NCBI RefSeq assembly: GCF_000003195.3
Contig: NC_012876.2
Location: 6,675,306 to 6,739,305, forward strand
Length of the DNA stretch: 64,000 nt
Source of the DNA: Sorghum bicolor
Lineage: Eukaryota; Streptophyta; Magnoliopsida; Poales; Poaceae
Direction of reading: 5' to 3'
The translations under genes and the position numbers were made by a program. A model generated the notes under the pieces. That model saw only the letters and a program-made list of their open reading frames with translations. It had not been told where the DNA came from and made no database searches. This document shows, piece by piece, positions 1-11,212 of the stretch. Position 1 is the first letter of the stretch. Each line of letters begins with the position of its first letter.

Positions 1-143
1 AGCAACAAATGTCAAGTTAATTTGCCAAAGCCTTTGGAGATGCTCTACAACGAAAGGAGCCCCGATGCTCCTCAACAGTCAGCACAATGGGCATCGGTGA
101 AACATGAAACCAACACAAACTCTGCGAATACAAAAATATATTA

Positions 144-270
144 TAATTTGGGTTTGATTAAATTAACTAGATAATTATGGCTATTCAATTTGGATTTGAT
201 TAAATCAACTAAATAATTATGGCTATCTAATTTGAATTTGATTAAATCAACTAAATAATTATGGCTATTT
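144..270. repeat. 42-bp tandem repeat, three copies
   Basis: Three successive copies of a 42-bp AT-rich unit. The landmark TTATGGCTAT recurs at 175, 217 and 259. No coding potential is seen. It lies in AT-rich intergenic DNA just left of a Stowaway MITE. Confidence 0.75.
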
Positions 271-301
271 TTGTTTGGTTATTCTATTCTGAACAAAACT
301 A

Positions 302-562
302 CTCCCTCAATCCCAAATTGTAAGTTATTCCAAAAATCTGGGAGAGTCAAAACATTTTCACGTTTGACCAAAATTATAGAGAAAAATACTAAGATTTGTA
401 ACGTAACATGAGTATACTATAAAAATATAATTAAGAAAAAAATCTAATGATACTTAGTTAGTATCATAATAATAACTATTTTATCATATAAATTTGGTCA
501 AACTTATAAAAGTTTGACTCTCCAAGATTCTTGGAATGATTTATAATTTGGGATGGAGGGAG
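302..562. mobile_element. Stowaway-type MITE (Tc1/mariner), TA duplication
   Basis: The terminal inverted repeats begin CTCCCTCAATCCCAAATTG and end in the complementary GGATGGAGGGAG. They are flanked by TA at 300-301 and 563-564. The 261-bp length and internal AT-rich palindromic organisation match the common grass Stowaway family. Related copies lie at 10489-10749 and 12287-12548. It has no coding capacity. Confidence 0.85.
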
Positions 563-629
563 TAAATGATATGATTAGCGCTTAAAAAACTAAACTGAGT
601 ACAAAGTACTTTTTATAAAAAAAAGTAGA

Positions 630-845
630 ACAAAGACAATAGACCTTTAGAGCTATATATCATTTCAATATAGTAGAGTTTGTATAAGTCTGCGACTCCA
701 CGCTCTCTGTAACTAAGTTAATTTTATATTTTTTTTAGATTAAATGTAAGTTTACTATTGCTATTTAGTTTTTATAGTATTATTATCTTATTATGTAATC
801 TATATATTTTGAGTATAAAATATTAGTTATCTCGTAGTGGTTATA
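630..845 (+). mobile_element. Diverged Helitron 3'-end relic
   Basis: This stretch resembles 43980-44156, the 3' end of a Helitron in the same window. Both share the run of AGTAGAGTTT, then CTCT.TGTAACTA, then ATTATTATCTTAT, then a terminal hairpin region. Here the terminal CCCGT...ACGGG hairpin has decayed and no clean CTAG end is present. Inference from internal comparison only. Confidence 0.35.
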
Positions 846-855
846 CTACCTACCT

Positions 856-1085
856 TGTTTAGATGCGAAAAGATTTTGGATCTCGCTACTGTAGCACTTT
901 CGTTTGTTTGTGACAAATATTGTCCAATCATGGACTAACTAGGATCAAAAGATTCGTCTCGTGATTTACAGTTAAATTGTGCAATTAGTTTTTATTTTTG
1001 TCTATATTTAATACTTCATGCATGTGTTGAAAGATTCGATGTGATAGAAAATCTTGAAAACTTTTTGGTTTTTGAGGTGAAGCCT
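856..1085. mobile_element. Degenerate Tourist-like MITE
   Basis: It contains the conserved interior of the GGCCTTGTTTAGTTC family found many times in this window: CTGTAGCACTTTCGTTTGT, GACAAATATTGTCCAATCA, GATTCGTCTCGTGATTTACA. The left end reads CCTTGTTTAGATGC and the right end has decayed. No target duplication could be identified. Confidence 0.5.
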
Positions 1086-1515
1086 AATGTAAAATTTTTT
1101 GAAACTGAACAAGTCCACGGTAACAAAAAGGAAAAAAAGGGCAGTACTAGGCAGTGACTTCAGCTCCAGGGACCAGGGTGCAGGATCGAACCAATGGATA
1201 TGGAAAGGGGCCGACAGCACCCGTCAATCAAAAGCATCAAATCAACACAGCCGTTTTCATACCTTTATGATTCATATTTGACTGTTATGATTCATATTTA
1301 ATCATTCGCTTTATTTAAATTTTTTATATAAATAATAAAATAAATAAATTATTATAAAAAGATATCTAACAATAAAATAAGTCATAAAAATAAATAATGT
1401 TTATTAAATTTTTTTGAATAAAACAAATGATCAAACATAAGTCATAGAAATCAAATAAATATAATTATTTATGGAAGAGAGAGTATATTTGTACTACCTA
1501 CTCTCTTAAAAAATA
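1086..1515. other. Intergenic, AT-rich
   Basis: No gene, RNA or recognisable element is seen. Short reading frames here lack codon structure and homology that I can recognise. Confidence 0.6.
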
Positions 1516-1623
<108 letters not shown>

Positions 1624-1943
1624 ATCTAATAATATATATTTAGTACAATAAATATTATATTTTACTCTTTTATTTGAATTTGATCAAACATATTATACTT
1701 TATTAGAATAATATCTACAAGTACTACATTTTTTTCCAACGAATCACTGCCAAACCGATCTCTCAGAGTTGCAGCCTACTTGTGGTCTGAAACGAAGGTG
1801 AAGTTTGTCAGAGCGCTTTGTGTGTTGGGTTTCAGCTTTTTTTTTTTTTTTTATTTAGAATCGTGTGTTGGGTTTCAACTGCACGCAGCACGGCATGAGT
1901 AACAGGCATTGTAGTAACAAGTGATTGGCAAACACAACATTAG

Positions 1944-2126
1944 GGCCTGCAAAATGAAAATTATTAGGACATGTATTATAGTATTTTTGTTTTATTTGAT
2001 AACTAGTGTTCAATTATAAATTAATTAGATTCTAAATATTCGTCTCGTAAATTATTCTCTAGTACTTCATACATGTGTGTAAATATTTATGTGATGAGTG
2101 ATAAAAAAACTTAAACCAAACAAGAC
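1944..2126. mobile_element. Degenerate Tourist-like MITE
   Basis: The segment starts GGGCCTGCAAAATG and ends CAAACAAGACC. Between them lie the family hallmarks ATTCGTCTCGTAAATTA and TACTTCATACATGTGTG. It is a decayed copy without a clear target duplication, about 100 bp downstream of the poly-dA-terminated four-helix membrane gene. Confidence 0.45.
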
Positions 2127-2219
2127 CTTAATTATTTTAAAATGATAAAATACAAAATGCTAAAATCTTTAAGGTTGTCTCTGGTTCCATCCAAAATACA
2201 TTCAAGAACTGAGAACCGA

Positions 2220-2594
2220 TTATTCGCCACGAGCTCCCACGTTGATCAGGGAGACCCCGAGCAAGAGCAGCGCGAACATGGCAATGCAGAGCACGGGCTC
2301 TGTCTCGCCGGAGACCACCGTGACGGCACAGGAAGCCATGACGAGCCCCACGGCGGCGGCGGTGTTACGGCGGATCACGAACGCTCCGAGAGCACGTGCA
2401 CCGCCGAACGCCGCAGGGACATCGGTCATGCTGACACCGACGGCGACCAGGTTTGCACCGGCGAGAACCCCCGTGAAGCAGAGGAGGAGCAAGCCGAAGC
2501 CGCCGGCGCCGGAGTGGATCATTATGCCCGCGCTGACAGAAAGCAGCATGACGGTGAAGCCGATGGACATGGCCCTGCTTCCCGGATTGCTCAT
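2220..2594 (-). CDS. Small four-helix membrane protein, unknown function (copy 1)
   Basis: The product is 124 residues, starting MSNPGSRAMS. Four hydrophobic segments are visible at about residues 11-28, 33-57, 80-98 and 102-120, so an integral membrane protein with four helices is expected. The start was chosen because a good 3' splice site (TTAACAG at about 2633) lies upstream and the frame before it looks intronic. A 5' non-coding exon is therefore likely. A near-identical paralog is on the plus strand at 11651-11995 and shares even the sequence after the stop (AATAATCGGTTCTCAG). A third, broken copy lies just upstream at 2968-3260. I do not recognise the family; it may be grass-specific. 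Confidence 0.6.
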   Translation of the reverse strand: MSNPGSRAMSIGFTVMLLSVSAGIMIHSGAGGFGLLLLCFTGVLAGANLVAVGVSMTDVPAAFGGARALGAFVIRRNTAAAVGLVMASCAVTVVSGETEPVLCIAMFALLLLGVSLINVGARGE

Positions 2595-2967
2595 CGGCGA
2601 CGGCGTGGCACCGTAGTGAGTGGTGTAGCCCTCTGTTAATTGGAAGAGTAAGAAGCCAACAAAAAACAAGATCCGAGGAGCAAATTCTCAGCCAAAAACA
2701 AAATGGCATGTACGCCGTAGAGGACGCGTAGGGCCGGCGCGGCGAGTGAGCGAGCGCGTGTCTCAACGAGGAAGAAACCTGTGGTGTTGCCTTGACGGAG
2801 AACGGAGGGGCGAATTTTTTCATGTCACATCGCTCAAACGAACAAGGCAGGATGAATCAAGCATAAGGATGGGTGGCTCTCCAAATAGGTACTTGCGGTG
2901 GTTCTTTTTAGTGTAATTTTATGAACTGAATAGACAATTTTTTTTATTTTTTTTTTATTTAGTAAAA

Positions 2968-3260
2968 CTAGAGAAGAAGCACCGTCCACGTCCTTAATCG
3001 CATCAGTGCATCGGAGACTGATGATTCACCACGAGCTCCGATGTTGACGAGGGAGACTCCAAGCAGGAGCAGAACGAACATGGCAAAACAGAGCACGGGG
3101 CCTGGCTCGCCGGAGACCACCGTGGAGGTACAGGAAGCCATGACGACGAGCCCCACGGCGGCGGTGTTGCGGCCCACGAGCGCCGCGAGTGCACATATGC
3201 ACCGCCGAACACTCGAACAGATGATGATCCAGACAGGGACATTTGCAGAGCAGGCGGAAC
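2968..3260 (-). pseudogene. Broken copy of the four-helix membrane protein
   Basis: The C-terminal half matches copy 1 closely (ASCTSTVVSGEPGPVLCFAM against ASCAVTVVSGETEPVLCIAM). The preceding part (VFGGA region) lies in another frame, so at least one frameshift separates them. The ancestral stop is lost: after GARGE the frame reads on through SSVSDALM for about 20 residues. The N-terminal half is missing. It lies immediately upstream of copy 1 on the same strand, consistent with a decayed tandem duplicate. Confidence 0.65.
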
Positions 3261-3379
3261 TTGAAAAGAAAAAAGGGCACCAACAATCTACGCAAACGAT
3301 TGGTTTTGGTCGTCAGCCCATGTCTGTTTGTTTTTTATTATTAGAGCCAGTTTGGTGATTGGATCGATTATTCAACCAT

Positions 3380-3930
3380 CAACGTTGCCAGGTAGCCTGG
3401 CAGCTTAGTAGACAAACCAGGGGGATAACTTTGCACCTTGTTTTGTCTGAGCCTATGTATTGAATTTACTGGTAATTCAATAATATTTTTTTCTATACTT
3501 TCAGCCAAGCGATGTATGATGTACCACACCCTAATGATGGAGAAGATTCGTTAATGTATATATTTTATGAATGTATTTTTAAAGTTCATATGTTTTTTAT
3601 ATTTTTAAACTCAATAACTTAAAAGTTATTCATAAATTATATTTCCAATGTTTAACCCAAACTTTATTAAAAACGACTTTGGAGGGAGTATCAATTGAAA
3701 AGTAAACAAGCAGCAAAGGTTTTATAGCAGAATGATAATACAAAGACGTATATTCTTCGTTGACTGGTACATTTTGGCACGACAAATTCGACCAAACCTG
3801 ACGCCGAGACACTGAACAAGCGACTCCAGATCCAGAACACCTACAGAGCACACATGCCGGATTATTCCCTTGTAAATCTAAGCGCAGCTTGTAATCAGAT
3901 AATCATATAGTACTCCATCATTCTTGGCTG
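3380..3930. other. Intergenic, nothing recognised
   Basis: AT-rich spacer with no convincing reading frame. It probably contains the 3' flank of the minus-strand gene that follows. Confidence 0.5.
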
Positions 3931-3932
3931 CT

Positions 3933-4748
3933 TCAGCCTAGACGGAGCACGTGCAGGATAACCAGAAACAGACCGCCCAAGAGCAGCACGAAGAGGTGAA
4001 AGGCAACCGCCGGCGAGCCCGGGCCGGCGGCGAGCCCATTGACAGCCACGGAGGAGGCGCCGATTCCGAGCAACGGAAGGAGACGACGACGCAGGTGTTG
4101 AGCCACCATGCCGCGGTTGTCGTACAGTACTGCGCCGAGGTCGTCGGCAAGCGCCACGTAACCGTCGTACCCTGCGCCGAGGTTGGGGTCGCGGAGCCGG
4201 AGCATGCCAGCGATTCCGCCGGCGCGCCCAGTGCCCGGCACCGGCAGTGTCTGCTGCCCGTGGCCGAAGTTGCCTGAGCCGTCCAACACCACGCCGACGC
4301 CGTCGGGGAGCGGGGCAATAAGCACCTCGCCGCCGCCGCCGCCGCCTGGGAGCTGGCCGACAAAGGCCTCGCCATGTCCGGCGCCGTAGCCGTTGGGGAG
4401 CAGGTCGACAAGCACCTGGTCATGTCCGGCACCCGGCGGACTGGGCTGCAGTGTAGAGTACCCGTAGTCGTGGAGCACCGGCACGACTCCGTCGGGGAGA
4501 TGCAGGCCCGGAACCTGAAGCGCCACATGGATGGAGCCTCGCTGCCGCCATAACTCGCCGATGTTGGCGTACGCCACGGCGTGTCCTGGTCCGTGGTGGA
4601 GGTGGAACAGCACGGCAACAGGGACCTCGTCGAAGGCGCCGCTGCCGATGTTGGCCTCGCTTCCCTGGACAGCGCCAGCCATGCTGAGCTCGGTGGTGGA
4701 CGTGGACCCCGCCGTCGTCGGCCTCGCCGCTTCGCCTCCGTGGTCCAT
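3933..4748 (-). CDS. Gly/Pro-rich protein with hydrophobic C-terminus, unknown function
   Basis: The product is 271 residues from the ATG at 4748 (MDHGGEAARPTT). An upstream in-frame extension to 4928 exists, but the MDHG start is conserved in the relative at 24916, so I prefer it. The middle is Gly/Asp/Pro-rich with repeated PLPDG, QLPGG and LLPNG motifs. The last 60 residues hold two hydrophobic stretches (around LLPLLGIGASSVAVNGLA and AVAFHLFVLLLGGLFLVI), suggesting a tail-anchored or two-helix membrane protein. The gene is GC-rich with no intron apparent. TATA-like sequence lies about 100 bp upstream. I do not recognise the family, so the function is unknown. Confidence 0.55.
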   Translation of the reverse strand: MDHGGEAARPTTAGSTSTTELSMAGAVQGSEANIGSGAFDEVPVAVLFHLHHGPGHAVAYANIGELWRQRGSIHVALQVPGLHLPDGVVPVLHDYGYSTLQPSPPGAGHDQVLVDLLPNGYGAGHGEAFVGQLPGGGGGGEVLIAPLPDGVGVVLDGSGNFGHGQQTLPVPGTGRAGGIAGMLRLRDPNLGAGYDGYVALADDLGAVLYDNRGMVAQHLRRRLLPLLGIGASSVAVNGLAAGPGSPAVAFHLFVLLLGGLFLVILHVLRLG

Positions 4749-4847
4749 GTTCCCTCCCGGCCGGCTCAGGCTCCGTCTACGACAACGCCCAACGCTCGAG
4801 CGAGTGGTTGGCTTCGCCTCGGCCTTGCTTTGCCTGCGCTGGGCGCT

Positions 4848-4864
4848 TATACTACTTATACTAG
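4848..4864 (-). promoter_or_regulatory. TATA-like promoter element
   Basis: On the minus strand this reads TATAAGTAGTATAAGCG, about 100 bp upstream of the ATG at 4748. It could be the core promoter of the Gly/Pro-rich gene. Position and sequence only. Confidence 0.3.
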
Positions 4865-4869
4865 CAAAG

Positions 4870-5749
4870 CTCAGCAGGCCAGAGACAGGGGAGGGAGGGA
4901 GGGGATTAGGCCTGGAATGGGAAGGCAACGACCGGGCGTGGCGCCGAGCCCGGCACGAATTATTGGATCTTCGTCTTCTAGACGCTTGCGGCCGTGATGG
5001 TGATCGATCGATGATGGGTCCGCCCCGGTCGCGATGAGAGGCCGATCCGATCCGATCCCATCCGTCGTCCGTCCTACTGGAACTGGAATCGCAAGCGCCA
5101 AACCCCCCCGTTCAGGAATCAGGACGACGACACGCCCGTCGCCCGACCTCGACGAGTGAACTTCCTTGCTGTTTACGTTTACGCCGCGGTCGTCCTTGTC
5201 GACATGTCTCAACTCACTCACCTGCTAACGTGTGCCGTTCAGGCACAGGCAGCCACCGCAACCGGCCCCCACCGGCCGGTGGCGCAACCGCATGCCGGCC
5301 GCGGACTCGACACGATCTAAGCCGGAAGAAGCCACTATTTTTTTGGCTCATTCATGCCCAAAGCTCTGTGAGAGCATGTTTTAGGGGCTTCGTTGGTAGA
5401 GCCATTCTATTTTAGTGCCCAGCGCCACTGCGCGCCAATCCAAAATTCACAGGAAACCGACGACTTTGGCGCCACTGCGCGCTAGTCTCTCCTCATGCTC
5501 CTACAAGTACTAGGGATGCTTTTTCGTGGAGCCCGTACATACTAGTAGACAGTTATTTTGAGATTGAGAAAGTATATTGTGCAGTATAGACAGGAATGAC
5601 GGTGTTTTATGTTGGCCGGTGTAGAGAGTACTAATGCTTGGCCCAACAGACACCGCAAGTTCACATAATTTTTACAATTTGATTTTTTTTTCCTGAAATA
5701 AATTTATATTTGGCATCTTAAATGATCTAAACTGATCTTTGAATCCTAG
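4870..5749. other. GC-rich upstream flank, then AT-rich spacer
   Basis: 4870-5300 is CpG-rich and may be upstream regulatory DNA of the minus-strand gene. 5300-5749 is ordinary spacer. No supported gene. Confidence 0.45.
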
Positions 5750-7167
5750 CACTACAAGAATCCTGTTAATCCATGACGAAAAATTTCTGTCACGGATCAC
5801 CAAAAAACCGTCATAATGCAATATCTGTGATGGTTTTATATATCGTCATGGATTAACCTCTGTGACGATTTTTACAAAACCATCACGGATTAACCCAATC
5901 TGTGACGATATTAAACCGTCACAGTTGAGCCCAAAGCCTAGTTAGCCCAGCTCAAGCCCAATACCTATGACAGTTTAAAATCGTCACGGATGAATTGTCA
6001 CATCATCAACACTGCTTATGTGAACAATGACATGAATGCTTGCATCACCAACTAGCTCATCTATTTTTTGTTGTTGTAAAAAATCCCGACATTTATTAAA
6101 TGACAAATACGGTAACATTTATTTATAGCATTCTCAATTATAGAATTACAACCATTTGGTCAAATATGTTTATATATAAAATATTTACACATTGATGATG
6201 AAGCAATTTACAAACAACACTAATTCATACAGCCAACATTATCTATCCACCATGCAGCAATAAGCAAATAAGCAAATGCAGCCATCTCGTTGGAATGATC
6301 TCCCTTGTCAAGCACTTCTCCAATATTGTTTATCCATCAATTCTCATCTGCACTAAACCATGAAAAAGAAACGTTCAAACAAATGGTGATTCAGAGAACT
6401 TAATAGATAGCTAGCACTGCAATGGCAAGATAATATAACACTACTGCTTGGTGATTCACAACAGCAAACTAGCATGTATCAATCCAATCTAGGATAGAAA
6501 AATCAATTCATACTTGTCACCCTCACAAAGCAAATGACCTTTTAATCTGAATTACTACCAGCAAAGTAATAGATTGGCTTTCAGTTTCAGTTCAGAAAAT
6601 TTCACTTGTAGTTTATAGCAAAGAAATACGTGTCATTTCTTCTAACATGAACCATCAAAATACATATACCTGGAACAATCATTCAATAATCAATTAAGTA
6701 AATCAATGATATTTATGTTCAATTGAATAGATAAATTATGCAAAATGCAGAACTTGGTGTAATACAATAACATTTTAGATGGCCTGTTCCATTCCTAACA
6801 CTTTTACATGTATGGTTGTTCTAGAAAATTATAGCCTTCAACTCTGACATAATATATAGTGCCGTCTGTCATGGTAGTGAAAACATGAAGTGATGAAATA
6901 CTTGATAGTAGCTATAGTAGGTTTTGGTTCATTGTTAGCCATCTAATGTGATATAAGTCATCCAGCTCTTCGTATATATTCATAGTCATATAACCCAAAT
7001 ACATATAAAAATAGAGCAAGGCAATATCACTTAATTAGCATAGGATACTTACCACAGCTTCACATGTAGTAAACTGTAGCGCCTGAACCATAATTCCTAA
7101 ACAAAGATGAAGACTGCTACAACTAAGGAAAAACAAGACTACTGATAGCTAACTACAGTAGTAATAG

Positions 7168-7210
7168 TAGCACTATTATTATTATTATTATTATTAGTAG
7201 TAGTAGTAGG
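7168..7210. repeat. Compound microsatellite (ATT)n(AGT)n
   Basis: A run of ATT triplets is followed by AGT triplets inside the CACTA element. Confidence 0.85.
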
Positions 7211-8119
7211 AAAAACAAGACTGTTATTGCTACTAAATTACTGATCATGTCAATACACTTACACACAACTGCTACTACCAAACTAGGAAGAAACATAACT
7301 AATTAGATAATCTAAACAACTATATAAAAAATAATGAGAGCTAGAAAATAACACAGATAGCTAAGTTAATTGATTACAGCTATATAAAAGATAATGAGAC
7401 CCTACCTACTTACCTTGTCGAAGTCCTGCTACTGCTATGTGAAAACTAGGGAAGGCTAAGTTAATTGCTTATTGCTGCTAATGGACTGAATAGGAACAAC
7501 AAGAAGCTTACCTTGTCTTCGTGCTGCTGCCACCATCTGAATAATGTGCAGAACCAAAATCACTCTCATAGAGATAAGTGCAGTGAGCAGTGTAGTAAGG
7601 AACATATATAATATGAGATGACATACTCTTTTTCAAATCCAACTCTAGTGCAAATAATGTCCTTTTTTCAATAGTCTGCAGTAGTGCCCAGTTGTGAGTT
7701 TTTGACTAGAATGGTCAAGATTTTTTCTATCTGCAATATGGTCCAACAAAAGAATAAACTCGCTTTGGAATGAAAAATTGGATTAAAAAATGGATCATTG
7801 TGGGTGGCCTTAGGGCCTTATAGAGTAGCAGATTCTGCATTGTGCGTGGCTTTCAGGCAATGAGGTAATCAATCAGGCGGAAGTTAGCTCCCAAAAAGCA
7901 ATGAAAAAACAATGGATGTACATTCATGACCTAGTTATTAAATTAATCTTGAATGGTGGATCAGTGATATCAGGAACCTGGACCAGACACCAGATGCAGT
8001 GAGTCACCGGGGTTTCTGTATACAAAGCAGGGTGACAGGATGACAAACTAGATCCAGTAGTTGGCTATTGATCTGTTGTGCATTAAAATAGAATTGCTTA
8101 GAACAAATCATACTCACAA

Positions 8120-8530
8120 CGATTGTCACATCTGCATGTCGGGGCCAGGGAGTCTCGGTTGGCCATTGAGGACGGAAGGGGCTACCGCCATGTCAACTGG
8201 TGTCACGTACGGATGGATCTACTAGGCGAAGGACCTGGCGGGGGACATGGGAGTGGCCGCGCCACCGCCGGGGGCCACCTTGCGTGCGACATGGACGCGC
8301 CACAACAGGGTCCGCCATGCCCGCGGGCATGGCTGTAGGGAGGGTCGCACTGCCATTGAGAGCTGCCTTGCGCGCACAGATGGAGGGTGCCGTTGTCATG
8401 CGAGCCGCCGTCGGCATCTTTGGTATGTGGACACGGGGTGGGATGGGGGTTGTACCCGTGGTGTAGCTGGGACGTGTTTGGAGCGACGGATGGTGAGGAG
8501 GGACCGAGTGAGGCAGGGGTGGGTACAATT
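8120..8530. other. GC-rich block inside the CACTA element
   Basis: This block is much richer in G+C than the surrounding element. It is open in several frames on both strands, but I recognise none of the products. It may be captured host DNA or an ancestral untranslated exon. No coding claim is made. Confidence 0.35.
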
Positions 8531-8762
8531 AGGGTTTGGGGCTCATTTATATATGAAAGCAGGTATTGGGTTCTGGGTTGGATATCCAGCACCATACATT
8601 TCTATTTAGTGATGTTTTGTAAAATTGTCACCAAAAATCCGTCATGGATTAACAGATTTGTTGTAGTGTAGGGGTTAGCGATAGAACTCATGGCTCTAAG
8701 GTAATATATATCGGCGTCACAAATCTTAACTCTAACTCTAAGGTGTCGGGCCACGCACAACT

Positions 8763-9536
8763 CACTCTGGGCACAAAAACCGAGAACCGAGGCCTTGTTT
8801 AGTTCACCCCAAAAACCAAAATCTTTTCAAGATTCCCCGTCACATCGAATCTTAGATCACATGCATGAAGCATTAAATATAGACGAAAATAAAATCTAAT
8901 TACACAGTTTGCTTGTAATTCACGAGATGAATCTTTTAAGCCTAGTTAGTCCATGATTGGATAATATTTGTCAAATAAAAACGAAAATGCTACGGTACCA
9001 AAATCTGAAATCTTTTCGGAACTAAACAAGGCCCAAACCGAAATTATCTGAAACCGAAACAAAAAAAATACCAAAACCGAAGAAATCACTTCCTTTTTGG
9101 TTCCTATTTCTTAGGTACCAAAATTACCGAAGTAAATTCAGGTTCTGTACCTTGGTAAACCGATGTACCGAGCGTGTACCGAAACTTAGTACTAAGTATG
9201 GTTGTGTGGATCTTTTGTGAACAACTATATTATGTATTTGTGGTTATCTACTCCTATAGTCTTGTGGATTTTTATAAGTATGATTTTAGTACTCTTATTC
9301 TACATGGGATCATATTTTTTTGTCAAAATTGCCTATAAAACCTGATGTTACATGTTGTTGAAATCTGTTTAGTAATTTCAATAAATATCGGAACCGAACC
9401 GAATTTATCGATACTGAATTTTGTCGGTACCGAGTTTTCCTAGGAACTGAATGGTACCTATTTTCTTACGAATCGAAATTTGTATGGGTACCGAAGTATC
9501 GAACCGATCGGTTCGGTAATATCGAACGCCTAGTCT
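8763..9536. mobile_element. Possible AACCGA-rich element split by a MITE
   Basis: Many ACCGAA, GGTACCG and TTCGGTA motifs occupy both flanks of the MITE at 8791-9033. The motif run reads straight across the insertion (AACCGAGAACCGA before it, CAAACCGAAATTATC after it). A nine-base direct repeat, ACGCACAAC, lies at about 8754 and 9539 and could be a target duplication. Superfamily not assigned. Confidence 0.3.
8791..9033. mobile_element. Tourist-like MITE, GGCCTTGTTTAGTTC family
   Basis: A 243-bp element with inverted termini GGCCTTGTTTAGTTC and GAACTAAACAAGGCC. The conserved interior contains CACATCGAATCTTAG, CACGAGATGAATCTTTTAAG and TAGTCCATGATTGG. The same family occurs at 14922-15164 and 17269-17511, where 3-bp duplications (ATA, TAG) are clear. 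Here the flanks are CGA and CAA, so the duplication is not preserved. Confidence 0.75.
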
Positions 9537-9549
9537 AACGCACAACAGG

Positions 9550-9854
9550 GGCATTCTAGGTGGCACTGATGTGGCTGGTACCTCTAAGCCACAGATCTTG
9601 GTGCCGACCTTGGAGCCAAGATCTATGGCTCCAACATTAGAGCCATGGATCTTGGCGCCGAGCAGTTGGATTCACAAACCACGGCCTCGGAGCCAAGATC
9701 TGTGGCTCCAACATTGGAGCCATGGATCTTGGCGCCGAGCAGTTGGACTCACGAACCACGGCCTCGGAGCCAAGATCTGTGGGTGCGACCTCGGAGTCAA
9801 GATCTGTGGCTTTGAGGTACCAGCCATGTCATTGTCACTATCACCTAGAATGCC
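9550..9854. mobile_element. Foldback element with internal 77-bp repeats
   Basis: The left end begins GGCATTCTAGGTG and the right end is its complement CACCTAGAATGCC. The arms pair for about 50 bp, including GTGGCTGGTACCTC and CCACAGATCTTG. The interior holds two tandem copies of a roughly 77-bp unit (landmark AGCAGTTGGA at 9661 and 9738) rich in GGAGCCAAGATCT. The open frame across it reflects the repeat and is not a gene. Similar motifs trail on to about 9950. Confidence 0.55.
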
Positions 9855-9950
9855 TTGCTGCGTGTAGCCAGGTACCTTAAAGCTAAAATTTATGGTGCTG
9901 AGATGTGTTACCTCGGAGCCATGAGCTTTGACGCCGATCCATAAAGTCTA

Positions 9951-10488
9951 AAGTCTAAAGATCAGTTTATATGTCACTTAAGGAACTAAATGTAAATTTG
10001 TTTTAAAAAAGGATCAAATTGTAAAAAAACTAGATTGAGTTCACGCGTAGGTGCCGCACCTACGGGTCGACGTCGATCGCCGCATTTGGGTGGGGACGAT
10101 GCGAACGTGACCGACTCGATGGCCGCCCTGGCTTGGGAGTTGGGACGGTCCTGGTTACCAAGCTACCAGACAACGATGATAGTTGCTGGATCCAGAAAAC
10201 TGTGGCTTTAATAATAAAACAAACAAACAAACAAACCAACAAACAAACAAACATGGGATAACGTCCTAGGCTCCTAGCTAACGACCACAACAAATCGTTC
10301 TTGTACAGCGTAGACGGAGATTGATGCCCCCGCCCCGATCCCAAGTTAGGCAGTTGTCACAATTCTCTCGTCGATCTCCGGTCTCCAACTCGTCAAGTCA
10401 GGCAACACCACATCCCGGCCTGGTGGTGTGTGCTGGACTTGTTGGCCCATCAAGGAAGCATAGGAGATGTAACAACTTTACATATATA
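9951..10488. other. Intergenic, with a CAAA microsatellite at 10215-10253
   Basis: No recognised gene. A (CAAA)n run lies at about 10215-10253. The short reading frames on both strands are unconvincing. Confidence 0.5.
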
Positions 10489-10749
10489 CTACATCCGTTC
10501 TAAAATTACAAGCTATTCTAAGAATCTTAGAGAGTTAAAACATTTTCAAATTTGACTAAAAATATATAGAGAAATATAAAGATTATGTCATAAAATAAGT
10601 ACACTATGAAAATATAACTAACAAAGAATCTAATGATACTTAGTTGGTACAAAAAAATGTTATTATTTTGCTATATAAATTTGGTCAAATTTTGAAAACT
10701 TTGACTCTCCAAGATTCTTGGAATGACTTATAATTTGGGACTGAGGGAG
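10489..10749. mobile_element. Stowaway-type MITE
   Basis: It runs from CTACATCCGTTCTAAAATT to GGGACTGAGGGAG and is flanked by TA at 10487-10488 and 10750-10751. The interior matches the copies at 302 and 12287 (AAAACATTTTCAAATTTGAC, TTTGACTCTCCAAGATTCTT). Confidence 0.8.
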
Positions 10750-10754
10750 TATAT

Positions 10755-10997
10755 ACTTGTTTAGTTCACACAAAAACTAATTTTTTTTTTCAAAATTCCT
10801 TATCATATCGAATCTTACGGCATATACATTGAGTATTAAATATAGACGAAAATAAAAACTAATTGTACAGTTTAACTGTAAAATCATGAGATAAATCTTT
10901 TAAGCATAGTTAGTATATGATTAGATAATGTTTATGAAATAAAAACGAAAATACTACAGTACTAAAATCAAAAAAAATCTCAGAACTAAACAAGGCC
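10755..10997. mobile_element. Tourist-like MITE, left end eroded
   Basis: The right terminus AACTAAACAAGGCC is intact. The left reads CTTGTTTAGTTCAC without the initial GGC, directly beside the Stowaway copy ending at 10749. The interior is typical of the GGCCTTGTTTAGTTC family. Confidence 0.65.
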
Positions 10998-11212
10998 AGA
11001 AGCAAGGGAAACAGGTGGTGTCAGAATTAGAAGAACGGCGGGCTACGACTCGGTCAGTTTGATTTACAAGTTGTTCCCTTGTGTCATCGTAATAGCATCA
11101 CGTCGGTGCCACTTTCCCGGCACCAAAGTCGCCACCGGTCGCTCTCGTCTGCGCTCTACTACTCCCCGGCTGACCATGTTTGGCCGTCTCGTTTCTGTCT
11201 CTCGCACACCGC

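Larger units (their letters stand above)
5750..8668. mobile_element. Non-autonomous CACTA (En/Spm) element with TAG duplication
   Basis: It begins CACTACAAGAATC at 5750 and ends TTGTTGTAGTG at 8668. These are complementary CACTACAA termini flanked by TAG at 5747-5749 and 8669-8671. Within the first 220 bp, subterminal motifs such as CCGTCACRGATTAA and TGTGACGAT recur in both orientations. The same motif reappears near the right end (CCGTCATGGATTAAC). No TNP2 or TNPA coding sequence is present, so movement would depend on enzymes supplied elsewhere. The interior is AT-rich except for a GC-rich block at about 8120-8530. Confidence 0.9.
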
